Part shown: positions 20,201 through 30,087 of the stretch, in pieces
Numbering within the stretch: the stretch's first letter is position 1
Layout of the letters: every line of letters begins with the position of its first letter
DNA from: Ichthyosporea sp. XGB-2017a
Lineage: Eukaryota > Opisthokonta > Ichthyosporea
NCBI GenBank assembly: GCA_002811675.1
Contig: PDIM01010323.1
Span: 62,001-126,000 of the forward strand
DNA: 64,000 bases
Direction of reading: 5' to 3'
Made by a program: the position numbers and the translations under genes
Notes under the pieces: generated by a model
The model's database searches: none
The model's input: the letters and a program-made list of their open reading frames with translations, nothing else
Told to the model about the DNA's origin: nothing

Positions 20201-22064
20201 GTTTCATTAACGTCTCTTCTGTCGCTTTGCTAAGATCCTTTTCACACACTTCCCGAGAAAGGAACATACATGACACTAGTTTGAGGGCTTGCATGTCATT
20301 TGAAATAATTCCATAAGACAGGGCCTCTATTAGCAGACGTTCAAGGCCCTTGTCCTCTTCCCTCAACCGACTAACAAGCGCCGGCAAAGGCTGCGTGAGA
20401 ACGCTATTTACTTTTTTTACATCGGTTTTTTGACACATTATAATGGATTCTCCTTTCGAATCCAGTCCTTTCCTACCAGCACGACCTTTTCGCTGATCAT
20501 AATCTGACTTTTCCAGACGTTGTACTGAGCGAAATATGACCCTTCTTGATGGGAGGTTTACACCTGAGGCCAGGGTAGACGTAGCACACAGTACCTTTAT
20601 CTTACCTTCTCTAAAAGACCTTTCAATAATATCTCTTTCTTCTATAGTCAACCCAGCATGATGAAAAGCGACCCCATTTGGAATAATACGACTCAAAACA
20701 GTATCTAATCCCGTTGAACATTTTTCTAATTCACCCAAAACTTCCACTAGCCTTTCTTTTGTTGATCCATTGGTTCCTCTTAAATTAGTAGCAATTAGCA
20801 TGGCACATTTTTCAGAGCGATCTCTTGTAGGGCAAAAGACTAAAACTCCATGCCCGTCTTTTGTGCTCTCTTTCACCAGAGGACAGAGTCTATCCGGATC
20901 TTTGATGGCATCGCTAGAGCTTCCAGAAGGATAGGAATACGTTTTTATCGTTTTTGACGTACCTTTAGCATACAATTTGCCTTCGCACATTATGAATTCA
21001 TCAAGTTGAACAGGTCTAAAGTCGGTGACATAGACCTCTGCATCAAGCCAATTCTTAACTAGATCTAAGCTGGGCAATGTCGCACTCATTCCTATTATTT
21101 TAGTATTTTGCTTGTTTACAAACATGATCTTTCCAAGCAGTATCTCAATGATATACCCTCGTTCTTCATCTGAAAGCATATGCAATTCATCCACAACAAC
21201 CACACTTAATTCATGTATTTTTTCATTGGCAACCATATTATTGCACATACTGTTTGCTTTTTCAATAGTGCAAATCGCCAAATCAACATCCTCAAGGGAC
21301 GGACCATTGTGACTACCATAGTAAGCTCCCACACGCATAGACGCTGATGCAAATATCCTTTTAAAATACTTTTCTTTTTCGCAAACAACACTTATGAAGG
21401 GCAAAACAAACAAGCATTTTCCTTTTTTTTCATGCAATCTTTTCATCAACAGTATCTCTGCGACCATTGTCTTTCCAGCACTCGTTGGGGCGCTATATAT
21501 AAGGTTCTTTCCTTCACACACACCCGGTAATTCCAGGCATTCTCTCTGCCATTCGTACAAGGATCTTATTCCTAAATCATAATACTCACAAGCAACGCTT
21601 TCAGGGACTCCGTATTTTGTGAGAAACTCTACATTTTTACTTACTTGGGCACTTTCACCCCCAGAATTCTCGCAAACAGGAGAAATATGCACTTGACTGT
21701 CTAACTCTAGCTCGTAATCAAAATTCATGCAATCTGCAAAAGCATTTTCTTTTTCGTCACCAGTATTAAAGATAGAGTTACCGTAAGCATCTGCTTCATT
21801 CGGGCGAGGCTCTGATGAAAAGTCCTGGCAAAGAGGATTTGCAACTGTACCTTGCACCTCAGCAGCAGCAGATTCTATTCGCAGCCGCTTCATCCGAAAT
21901 TCTTCCCGATAATTGCCTTCCATGCACGGCTCGCGGGCAGCATCTTCCATTCTCTGGGCATTAGCATCACATCGATATGCTTCATTTGAATTTCGAATTC
22001 TACCTGGGGGTCTGAACTTACCACTGGGCCTTGCCGAACTTCTTGTTCTATATATTTTACGCAT
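17268..22064 (-). CDS. POLQ: DNA polymerase theta (helicase-polymerase)
   Basis: One uninterrupted exon of 4.8 kb encodes 1598 residues. The N-terminal superfamily 2 helicase has Walker A SAPTSAGKT (~192-200), DELH (~292), SATLP, HHAGLT and QRKGRAGRKG motifs. A linker follows (~870-1010), then an exonuclease-like domain lacking obvious catalytic acids, then a family A polymerase: DYSQIELRILAH (motif A, ~1356), RKKTKQLCYAMIYG (motif B, ~1405) and MHDEVVYEV (motif C, ~1546). Both enzymatic halves look complete. Human POLQ has 2590 residues, the difference being its long disordered centre, which is very short here. The enzyme carries out microhomology-mediated end joining. It diverges from TRAPPC10. 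Confidence 0.95.
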   Translation of the reverse strand: MRKIYRTRSSARPSGKFRPPGRIRNSNEAYRCDANAQRMEDAAREPCMEGNYREEFRMKRLRIESAAAEVQGTVANPLCQDFSSEPRPNEADAYGNSIFNTGDEKENAFADCMNFDYELELDSQVHISPVCENSGGESAQVSKNVEFLTKYGVPESVACEYYDLGIRSLYEWQRECLELPGVCEGKNLIYSAPTSAGKTMVAEILLMKRLHEKKGKCLFVLPFISVVCEKEKYFKRIFASASMRVGAYYGSHNGPSLEDVDLAICTIEKANSMCNNMVANEKIHELSVVVVDELHMLSDEERGYIIEILLGKIMFVNKQNTKIIGMSATLPSLDLVKNWLDAEVYVTDFRPVQLDEFIMCEGKLYAKGTSKTIKTYSYPSGSSSDAIKDPDRLCPLVKESTKDGHGVLVFCPTRDRSEKCAMLIATNLRGTNGSTKERLVEVLGELEKCSTGLDTVLSRIIPNGVAFHHAGLTIEERDIIERSFREGKIKVLCATSTLASGVNLPSRRVIFRSVQRLEKSDYDQRKGRAGRKGLDSKGESIIMCQKTDVKKVNSVLTQPLPALVSRLREEDKGLERLLIEALSYGIISNDMQALKLVSCMFLSREVCEKDLSKATEETLMKLSTNEFIRQSNNVRDGASFKSKVSATKLGIASSASCMEPRDGLIVLKELQKASNALILSSELHLIYLVTPVNARIRPNWPVFSKAYHGLKDAELEVSKTIGVSERFISTAHRIRTDRPQSNRIQEEIRIHNRFYSALILYDLIREVPVAEVASKFELPRGHIQSHQASSSAFCGMVEVFCEKLGWHSLQVLFQQFKDRLHFGVEYELCELMKIEDMSAKCARVCFNEGLKTVSSVAVCSSQKICALVEKSLPFKSERLQDTGSARKSYAALAKKVIKQARRLVKQEKDELVLNAEKLALCLEDNCFENSSRRKTEESVAKTAKETDSMGNDGAIFEMPPSRLSCSGKLSLSSRSSTQELSLSQIAVSGVENIRDFLLFVEGLKQCEVFSFNLYVGENGLLNGILFSWDERSVKFIDFGKLKIQGIDNQLLLHTLKPFLENKTQMKVVVCMKDVWKYFIRHGISLSTECYDPVIANWLKDPKGDTEDLERIYLKYSNNMLGNNIVLSPLARAAKEVVAALVIYNKLSAEPDYSCSYNYLTSIEAPISHILGAMELNGFGFRKDTCDTLKEKLSQTLNDLEAEAYQCAGVVFSLTSPAEISRVLFGTLQLPYPMGKNNSIIEGVVKYSTAKETLEKLTHLHRLPALIIEHRRLSGMLTKCIYPLWNISSYSGQSGIDRIHPQTNTFSATGRICISSPCLQNIPNEFALAFPKGGLDSNINIREAFQAGNEHVLLCTDYSQIELRILAHLSCDTDLIRLLNVNEDAFKCIASELYEVERNNVTSEMRKKTKQLCYAMIYGIGLKNLAIQMKCSEEDAKGFLRKFKSKFKNIDVFVKETVTLCRSRGFCETLGGRRRYLEHIHSTEPKERFHAERQAINSSIQGSAADLVKKAMIKIENALDEKYGPIRIYPLEKQFRPEGRPLLVLQMHDEVVYEVHESQVSSVSQIVKSCMENVLPLRVKLPVKSSIGKQWGRLKPITE

Positions 22065-22768
22065 AGCCTCCTGGCATTGTATAGAGAACCTTTTCCAACT
22101 TGAAATTTGGCCTTATCAGCTCCAACACATTCGTTAGTAAAACGCCTTTACACTAGATGGCTTAGGAATTACAGCAAAAGGATTTGGAGATAGGTTTGAC
22201 CTTTGCTAATAGTTGCTGTCAAACTTGCTCAGACACCATCACCAGACCTCTTCGCGGACTCCAAAGCAACAAATCAAGTGCTACTCTGCAAGCGCTACTT
22301 CAACTGTTGGGTGAATCCGTGACCATGGCTGTTGGCTGCTGGCTGATTTATGAAGTTGCCCCTGTACTGCGGTCTGTGCCACTGTGCAGGTGGCCCCTGA
22401 TGATGATGATCCGGATCCAGAAGGGCTAGGGGCGGAGAGGGGGGTTGTTTCATATCTTTTGCTTCTTCACAACGATGTTTTGTTTGTTGACTGTGGTGTA
22501 GTGTGTCTCTCTCTCTCGCTCTTACTGCATAGGTCTAGATCTATGGTCCAAGAAGTGAGTGCATTTGGTCTTCTGGGATTAATGCAGGCCACTTCATTGT
22601 ACAGGTAAGCCTCCCAATTGCTGCAAATCTCAAGCCATCTCTGCTAGCCAGGTCTTGGGTGGGCGTAATGCAATAGCTGCCTGGGCATTTCTTTGTATTT
22701 ATGTGCGAGACTGGGACTTCGCATTACAGCGTATTAATTGGCTATCTTGGTCGAGAAGAAAAGCAAGT
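22065..22768. promoter_or_regulatory. Divergent promoter region, POLQ / TRAPPC10
   Basis: Contains GATGATGATGATCCGGATCC around 22400 and AAGGGCTAGGGGCGG at 22421-22435, then a CT-rich run (22503-22523). A donor-like GTAAGC at 22604 with an AG at 22650 could be a short 5' UTR intron of TRAPPC10. No CAGCTG is present. Open frames here lack family resemblance. Confidence 0.45.
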
Positions 22769-25700
22769 ATGGATCTAAGACCTATTGTGACATTGTGTGA
22801 TCCAGGGGATCTGGGTTACCTTGTGTCGAAGAATTTCTCCAAGCGTTTGTTGTTTTCGAATATAATATGGAAAAATCCCATGAACCAGCTTAGAACCATT
22901 GATAACTTGAATGTTAAAGTACTTCCTTTCGAAGACAAACTCTTGTCAAGTCCGGGTGTGTTAAAGAGGCATTCTGATCCTATCCTCCATGTGTACATCT
23001 TTCAGTGCGACGATGTTGATGTGTACAAATTTAAGTTCAAATCACAGATAAGTTCATGGAGTAGTAAATTTCAGGATAGCAATCGTCACGACTGGATGGT
23101 TATTCAAGTAACAGAGCAAGATCCAATGAAAAGTAGTAGAGGGCAGATGGCGAAATTTTCTTTTAAAAGTACAGTGTTAGATCGTCTACGAAGTGACTTT
23201 GGAAAGCAAGATAAATGCATTCAAGTGTACTTATCAGATGAGCATACAAAGAAGAAGAATGTAGAGGTGCTCATGGGAACTTTGCTGGAGCTGATCTTAA
23301 GCTCATTCAATAGGCGCATTGGCGTTTATGAGGAAGATATTAAGAGCATGCTGTCCAACAGGCATATGCCTGGATGGAACTATTGTAATTTTTTTGTTAT
23401 GAAAGAGGAACTTGCTTTTTCGTTTGAGATGATGGGTTTAAAAGCAGAGTCTTTAGTCCAGTACGATGAGCTAGATTCCATTTTAAGCCAAATTGAATTT
23501 CAAAAACTGGAATACGGAAGTCTTCCGTGGATGGAGTGGTTTCCAGACAAAAATGGGGCCAGGGAAAATGCTTATGTGGCCATTACCAATTTACTTGATG
23601 TGAACAAGAAAAAATACAGAGAACTTATTCAGCAAAATACAATCACTATTTTTGATATGAGGGTTTATCTATTTGCGAGATCCTGTCAAATACTGTTGGG
23701 AATGAATAGACCTGTGCAAGTTTTACAAAGAGCTTATGTCTTTATTTTGAGCATGGCTGTGAAATTGAGAAAGCAAACCACTGTAATTAGTTCTGACTTT
23801 ATACACATTTGGTCATTTTCAGCATGTAGGCAAGTGTTAAAAAGATGTTTAGAAGCAAAGAAACTCTTGCCCAAACCATTGGACGATGAAGATAGTTCCA
23901 AGTTCTACAATCTGTGTACGCAACTTTGTCATTTGGCATTTAAGAAACTCACCGCGCTTGGTGTTGCGCATTATTACTTGCCCAAAGTGCATCCTTTCTG
24001 CTTCCTCGAACCATCTGAGGAACATGTAAATAATTGTCAGAATCTGACAAAAGTACCATCCACGGCATCAGGATCTTGCCCTACATCACCGCTTAAGCTA
24101 GTTCAGCAACTATCAATTGGAGAGTCTCAATCTGTTTCGAGCGTAAGGGATAAATTAGTTCAACCAACATTGTTGAGAGCCAATTCTGAACCATCACTAA
24201 CGGAATATGTTGTTGAAATACAAGACAATGAAATGACAGAAATTCTGTCATCTAAAAACACGTTCTACCAAGCTTATATCGATACGGCTTCTGAGTGCTC
24301 CTCATTTTGTTCTACAGTATCCCGCCCTCGTCTTGAAGTGAGCTTGAAAGTGGGTCTGGGACATGTGTATATACTGTTGGAAAAGTATGAAGATGCTTTG
24401 AAATGCTTTCGTGAGGCATGTGAAAACTACGTTGAAGATGGCTGGACCACACTGGAGTACTGTACTAGACTGGAACTTATCAAATTACAACGAGAGCTAA
24501 ATGATATCGAAGGTTTAATTAAATCAAGCCTATTCTTGTGCTCAAAGAGTTCTTTGTGCCCAAGTACACAGAGGGTTATATTTTTCGCTGATGTGAAGTC
24601 CATTGTTTCAGGGGATATTAAGAGGGTTGACTGTTCTTTTAGCCCATGTTTTCGTATCAGTGACCCTTCATTGTTTAAACACACAGTACGCCAAAACGGT
24701 GAAACATACGACAGTGTGTTGCAGCCATTGAAACAAAGCGTCGCAAAATTTACAATCGGCGAAAAAGTTAAGTTAAATTTTTGCTTGGAATCCTATTTAC
24801 CCTCAGAGGTGCAGCTTGACTCCATAACAGTTGTGTTTAGAGTTGCATTCTCGGGCAAAAAATCGCAAGGAAATTCCGGGGAGCTAGAACATGTTGGAAC
24901 AGAGGAGTTCAAAAAATATTCTGTTTTTGGTGGCTCTACAGGAGACGCGAGTGAAACTTTAGTCAAAGTTGATAAAGATTCCCTGAGCTTAAAGGTGAAT
25001 AACTTTCTTTGTACGCCCGGTGTTAATGAGATTTGCTTTTCATGTCAGGTAGGTGTTTAACATTATAAACATCCGGCGTTCCTTGATGTTTTGTACTGAT
25101 ATCATATATATATATGTGTGTGTGTTTGTATTTAGGCTTTACATGAAGGTATAATTTCCTTTGAGCGAGTTATTGCGAGGCTAGGAAAACTTCGTTTTGT
25201 GCAAGTGTTAAAAAGGAAAGAACTTCAACAACTTCATGTGGGAAGGGGCAAGCCACAGGTAGCCATCTCGCTATTGAATCCAGATTTTGATCCATTTTTT
25301 GTAGGTTGCGAGCACGAAATCCAAGTTGAAATTAGAACTGAAAAAGACACACCTTCGGCCGCAAAAATAGAAATTGCATCTGACCAAGGAATTCAAATTT
25401 TGCCCTCCCACATTCCTTTAAAAATGAAAGCGAATGGAAAAGAGGAAGTGAAATCTTTAGAGCTTAGAAGCAATCGAATGGAGTTGCCAGCTTGCGAGTC
25501 TTATACTGTTCTTACATTTCCAATTTTTTTTCTTGCCCTTGACAAAGATAGCTTCACCCATAATTTCAGTGTGTGCATGACATATGAAAAAACTCCTGGG
25601 GAAGTTTTTCAGACTTGCAAAAGTTTTGATTTGCAATTTTGTGCCCCTTTTGCAACAGAGTTTGACTTTGTTGCTTGCCCTAACAAATATTTTTTGTCGT

Positions 25701-26404
25701 GTAAATTAACTAACCGCTCAGACGTTGTTGTGGAAATTGGGAGCTATGTTGCTCAGGTTGAAAAGGAGTCGAACGGATGGGAAGTGAAGAACAGTGTAGA
25801 GCTTTGTGTCGGTAAGACTTCGGCTGAAAAAAATGATGCTCTCTCGTTTTCTTTTGAAATTGAAAACAACACCAACGAAGCATGGAAAGTACTTCAACTT
25901 GCAGGCAATGTTTTGTGCATGTGTACCTTTCGCAAGCAGTCCACTGAAAGTCAATCAGCGAAGAAGTTAGTGTGGAATTTTTCATTGCCATTTAATGTCC
26001 TTGCTTCCAAGCCATCCATTTTTATTAACTTTGAAGAATACAGGGTTGATCGTATTTGGTATATTGGTTGCGCCAAAGACGTCTGTGTAACATTCCATTT
26101 AGAGGAGTGTGTTGCGAATGATGTGAAAGCAGAATTCAGAAGCTTTATGTATAATGTGGACGTTGAAGATCCTAACTGGTTTGTTTGTGGAAAGAGTCGT
26201 TCGTCTGTCGACTTTTCACGTTCAAATACTGTTACTATTAGATTGACACTAATACCACTGGTGAATGGAAGACTTTCTTATCCTGGAGTGAGCATTGAAA
26301 GTACCAAATCCTTAGGCAAATGCATGGTTTTGTGCAATTACGAAGGAGTGCGTATAGATGTATATTCTGCTCCCCATTACAAAGTCCCAGTGGTAGTTTC
26401 GTAG
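22769..26404 (+). CDS. TRAPPC10: TRAPP II subunit TRAPPC10/Trs130
   Basis: Exons 22769-25048 and 25136-26404 give 1182 residues (human 1259). The start is the first ATG (MDLRPIVTLCDPGDL), which matches the KPIVTC start of TRAPPC10; the open frame extends upstream without an ATG. Diagnostic blocks include GWNYCNFFVMKEELAFSFEM, SLVQYDELD and FDMRVYLFARSC, then alpha-solenoid and C-terminal beta-sandwich (gryzun-like) regions. TRAPP II acts as a Rab GEF and tether at the late Golgi and in endocytic recycling. The intron carries a TA/TG microsatellite. AATAAA at 26478-26483. Confidence 0.88.
25101..25127 (+). repeat. (TA)n(TG)n microsatellite in TRAPPC10 intron
   Basis: A short run of alternating TA then TG dinucleotides sits just upstream of the acceptor at 25134-25135. 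It may be length-polymorphic. Confidence 0.7.
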
Positions 26405-27237
26405 CTGTTCTTCCAGTGCTATTGATTAGTAGAAGAACGGCCTTTCTTTAGCTGTTTGTTGACTGACACAAGTAAGTAATAAAAAAGACTTTAATTTTAT
26501 TAGAAGTTGCGCTTATGGCATGCCACGTAACCTGCATTCCCAAAGGGCACTAGCTGTTCGTCCCCAGCGAGCAAACAAGAGGCCAGCTTGGTCGACCAGG
26601 GGCCTGGAGTCTGGACCCTGGTGACTGTGTTGTTGGTGACAACAGATGAAATACAACCATTGTTGCCTTTGTTGGTGAACTATTTGCATTATTTGTGAAT
26701 TGTGAGGACAACTCATGTGTCATCAACAGCAGCCAGTAGTCGCGATCATCCTCGTAGGGGTAGGGATTCCGATCATCCACAGTGGATTCCAGAACAGAAA
26801 CACGGCATAGAAATGCAGTACATAGCATAACCCTGGCCACAATTATTCTGCATACCAATCAGTGGAGAGTCCCCTGTGCTGGAGGGAGGGGCCAGCCGCC
26901 ACTCGCCAGACATAATTATTTTAGATGATCAGGAGCCGCGGTCCCTGAAATTATACAACCGCAGTCATCACAGACTATTTTATTTATACTATAGCTGCAC
27001 TGGTACTGTAGTTATCTCAGCTATGCTGCTGTATTTTTATGTTTGTCTTGCAGTGCAGAATTGTTATTGCCTGCCTGACTTGCAGACAGAGAGAGATTTA
27101 ATTCGCGAAGTAGGGCGAGGTACTGTTAGTTCCAAGATTCCCTGTGTATTGTGGTTAGCTGCTTGAAAGGATTGGCGTGTCGTGTAGACTCTAACAGCTT
27201 GTAGAGTAGAACGGCAAGACAAAACAAAAGGAACAAG
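26405..27237 (+). promoter_or_regulatory. 833-bp gap: TRAPPC10 3' end and carboxypeptidase promoter
   Basis: This is the longest gene-free stretch. After the TRAPPC10 poly(A) signal it holds CGATCATC at 26743 and 26770, flanking GTAGGGGTAGGG at 26754-26765, and a reverse GATGATCA at 26924-26931. No coding or RNA gene could be supported. Confidence 0.45.
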
Positions 27238-28944
27238 ATGCTGAATCGAAATTTGTTATGCTTGGGCTTACTTCTTATTTTAGTATCAGCCTGTGTGAAG
27301 GGCGAGCAAGATTCATTTGACAATCGAGTACTAAGTGATGAGGAGTATTTAAAAGAGCAAAGCCATCGTCTTTACCGCAGGAGTTCTCCCTTCCAACATC
27401 ATAAGTACGAATCTATGGTTGATCTTTTAAAAGAGTATAACCACGTATATCCTGAGTTGACTAGTCTTTTTTCTATAGGAAAATCTGTCGAAGGCAGAGA
27501 TTTGTGGGTGATGAAAATTTCTGAAAAGCCAAAGAAACTTGTCGGGGGAATACCCCAAATCAAGCTTGTAGCGAACATTCATGGAAATGAAGTTGTTGGC
27601 AAGGAAATGTTACTTTTGTTGATTGGATATTTATTGGAAAATTATGGTGTTGATGACAGACTGACATCTATTGTACGCAATACCCAATTGTACATTTTAC
27701 CATCCATGAACCCAGACGGCTACGTGCGCGCTACTCCTGGCGAATGCCACGGAAATGTCGGAAGAAGAAATGCTAATAATATTGATTTGAATCGAAATTT
27801 CCCAGATCAATATTTCAAAACAATTGCTAATGGTGAGAAAAGGCAGCCTGAGGTAGATGCGGTAATGAAGTGGATTGAAAGCAACCATTTTGTTACTTCC
27901 ATTGCCCTTCACGGAGGCGCTGTTGTGGCGAACTACCCATACGATAACAACAAAGAGTCAAAGGCCACATACTCTGCTTGTCCAGATGATGATATTTTCA
28001 GGTATTTAGCTCGTCAGTATGCAAATACCCATACAAATATGCGCAATAAGGTAAAATGCGAAGCTGGAGACAACTTTAATGGAGGTATCACTAATGGTGC
28101 AGCTTGGTACCCTTTGACTGGTGGAATGCAGGATTGGAATTACCTACAAGCTCATTGCCTTGAGCTAACAGTTGAGATCAGCTGCTGCAAGTTTCCCTTA
28201 AAGGGAAGTGATCTTCAAAAGTATTGGAATGAGAACGCTTTGGCTCTCCTAGACTTTTTGGATAAATCTCAAATCGGAGTGAGAGGATATGTCGTCGATG
28301 CCAAAGGTGCACCCATTGAAAATGCCAAGATAACGATTAGCGGAAGAGAAGGTTACACTCTCTCTGGATTCCACGGTGATTATTTTCGACCCCTTGTTCC
28401 TGGAAAGTACAGTATTGTAGTGTCAGCGAAAGGGCATAATTCATTAATTCGTACTGTTTCCATTAAAGACGAAAATTCCCCAATTGTGAGAACAGATTTT
28501 AAATTGTCTGAAACTGGTTCTGAGTCGGAAAACAACGACTATAGGCATGACAGTGAATTTGAAGAGAAAACGGATCACAATACTGTTAACGAGTATAAGA
28601 AGCCGAGCACCTTTGTTTGGATCCCAGTGCTTATTGGCGTTCTCATATGTCTTGCGGTCATCATTCTTCTGGGTATGTGGATTTCGTGCAGGATTGTCAA
28701 ATGTGTTCGCAAAAAGAAAGTTCCAAAAACGTTCTCTGCTGTCGATGATTATGAAGAGGATTGCAATGGTAGGGAGACAGGTGGAGGACTGTTGGATAAT
28801 GAGTCAGATGGAGATCAGTCAGATGATGGTAGCGATGAATTTGCAAACCACACCAAACAGGAAGGTCGGGAAGCTGTTCTTTTGGAGAGAATCAAGGACA
28901 GCATAGGTGATATTGATTCAAGACCCTCGCAAGGGCTTTCTTAA
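27238..28944 (+). CDS. M14B metallocarboxypeptidase, single-pass membrane (CPD/CPE/CPM type)
   Basis: An intronless gene encodes 568 residues with a signal peptide (first ~22 residues). The peptidase domain has the zinc ligands H115 and E118 (IHGNEVVG) and H225 (ALHGG), the NRNFPD substrate loop (~186-190), and the catalytic Glu313 in TVEISCCKFP; all are present, so activity is expected. A transthyretin-like domain follows (GVRGYVVDAKGAPIENAKI..., ~347-425), which marks the B (regulatory) subfamily. A membrane segment (~457-480) and an acidic cytosolic tail (DYEEDC, DNESDGDQSDDGSDEF) end the protein. Acidic-cluster tails direct CPD to the trans-Golgi in animals, so similar trafficking is plausible. 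It removes C-terminal Arg/Lys in known members. Confidence 0.88.
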   Translation: MLNRNLLCLGLLLILVSACVKGEQDSFDNRVLSDEEYLKEQSHRLYRRSSPFQHHKYESMVDLLKEYNHVYPELTSLFSIGKSVEGRDLWVMKISEKPKKLVGGIPQIKLVANIHGNEVVGKEMLLLLIGYLLENYGVDDRLTSIVRNTQLYILPSMNPDGYVRATPGECHGNVGRRNANNIDLNRNFPDQYFKTIANGEKRQPEVDAVMKWIESNHFVTSIALHGGAVVANYPYDNNKESKATYSACPDDDIFRYLARQYANTHTNMRNKVKCEAGDNFNGGITNGAAWYPLTGGMQDWNYLQAHCLELTVEISCCKFPLKGSDLQKYWNENALALLDFLDKSQIGVRGYVVDAKGAPIENAKITISGREGYTLSGFHGDYFRPLVPGKYSIVVSAKGHNSLIRTVSIKDENSPIVRTDFKLSETGSESENNDYRHDSEFEEKTDHNTVNEYKKPSTFVWIPVLIGVLICLAVIILLGMWISCRIVKCVRKKKVPKTFSAVDDYEEDCNGRETGGGLLDNESDGDQSDDGSDEFANHTKQEGREAVLLERIKDSIGDIDSRPSQGLS

Positions 28945-29028
28945 AACATTCCTAACATTTCACTACCGTGCCTGAATTTCTTTCAGGGGCGTCCTTTATT
29001 TTTGTGTCATCAATATCAACCGTATGGT

Positions 29029-30087
29029 TCACTTATTCAAAAATAAATATGATTTCTTCGAAAGATATTTCTGAAGAGCCTGTTTATCATCCGCGACGCA
29101 CTGCAGCTCTGATTTCACATTGGCTATAAGCATTTCTTTCAACTGGTGTTCAAGATGTTGATCATTTAGAATTATCGGATGTGATAGCAACTTGTCTAGT
29201 TTGGCCTTGTCCTTACTTGTCAAATTGACCCGCTTGCTAGGGGGAACATTTTCCACATCTGAGCTAGACAACCCCAAAAAATGGCACTTTGTCTTAATCT
29301 TCTTTCTGTGCAGATGAGAAATATACTGTACCATTATATCAAAACCATATGGATTATAGTCTACTAAAAAATACACTTCTACTTCCCTCGCAAGAATGAG
29401 TAACTCAAGAAAAAGTTTTGTGTTAAGATCTGGATACCCCTTCCCTGTTATTAGAATGGTATTCTTAGGGTCAAAGAGAGGGGACTTTACGCTGGCACTC
29501 TTGAGCAGAGAATAAAAGAAGCATTCTTTCTCTACTACAACGATTTTACTTGCTTGAAATATTAGTCTTATTCCACGATTCCCTTCTACATTCGGAATCC
29601 CACCACACGTAGTCGAACACGCAATCGACGACACGTTGCTAGTTCCATCGATGAGCATTTCAATTTCGCCACACACAAGTCCCTTTGGTGTCGAGGTAAT
29701 GTGCAATTCAGACCTCTCCACCTGAAGCATGCACTGCAACGTCTTTGTGAGACTCAAAACCTTTTGCTGATTCCCAAAGAAAAAAGGATCGGAATAGTAC
29801 AAGCTCCTGGTTGTGCAATGAATGCCATTCTTTATGTTGCTATGCACCATCTGCAACGTACGAATAATCTGACAAAATCTATGAAACGCGCCATAGCTGC
29901 GAAATGCACTTCCAAAAATGTTTTGAAAAGTGATCTTCTTGTTCGATGCTAAAGTTGACAGATCTCTCAAATATGTCACTTCATTGTATTTAACATTAAG
30001 ATTGCTGTGACTACAAGAGAGCATAAATTTGCATACATTGTTTTCAATCAGTTCAGTAATATCTTTCTCCGTTGAAGGCCATTGCAT
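29029..30087 (-). CDS. SPO11: Meiotic double-strand-break enzyme SPO11
   Basis: A single exon encodes 352 residues (human 396). The winged-helix 5Y-CAP domain carries the catalytic tyrosine pair in TTRSLYYSDPFFFGNQ. The Toprim domain has the Glu in VVVEKECFF, the ITGKGYPDLNT signature shared with animal SPO11, and FLVDYNPYGFDIM where SPO11 and Topo VI-A usually have DxDP[HYF]G. Thus the second metal-binding aspartate is Asn here. Other conserved blocks (FLGLSSSDV, LTSKDKAKLDKLLSHP) look normal. SPO11 makes the breaks that start meiotic recombination. It converges on the carboxypeptidase, 84 bp between stops. Confidence 0.92.
   Translation of the reverse strand: MQWPSTEKDITELIENNVCKFMLSCSHSNLNVKYNEVTYLRDLSTLASNKKITFQNIFGSAFRSYGAFHRFCQIIRTLQMVHSNIKNGIHCTTRSLYYSDPFFFGNQQKVLSLTKTLQCMLQVERSELHITSTPKGLVCGEIEMLIDGTSNVSSIACSTTCGGIPNVEGNRGIRLIFQASKIVVVEKECFFYSLLKSASVKSPLFDPKNTILITGKGYPDLNTKLFLELLILAREVEVYFLVDYNPYGFDIMVQYISHLHRKKIKTKCHFLGLSSSDVENVPPSKRVNLTSKDKAKLDKLLSHPIILNDQHLEHQLKEMLIANVKSELQCVADDKQALQKYLSKKSYLFLNK
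29041..29046 (+). terminator. Candidate poly(A) signal of the carboxypeptidase inside SPO11 coding sequence
   Basis: The first plus-strand AATAAA after the carboxypeptidase stop lies 96 bp downstream, within the last codons of convergent SPO11. Confidence 0.4.

Noticed and set aside
22184-22608. Two short plus-strand frames upstream of TRAPPC10
   Set aside because: Low-complexity translations that do not join in phase to the TRAPPC10 exon; the region is better read as promoter and 5' UTR.
25101-25127. TA/TG repeat as a regulatory or Z-DNA element
   Set aside because: It lies inside a small intron near the acceptor; an ordinary microsatellite explains it.
26405-27237. tRNA or other small RNA gene in the longest gap
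   Set aside because: No T-loop (GGTTCRANNCC) or cloverleaf arms could be found by eye; a tRNAscan or Infernal run would settle it.
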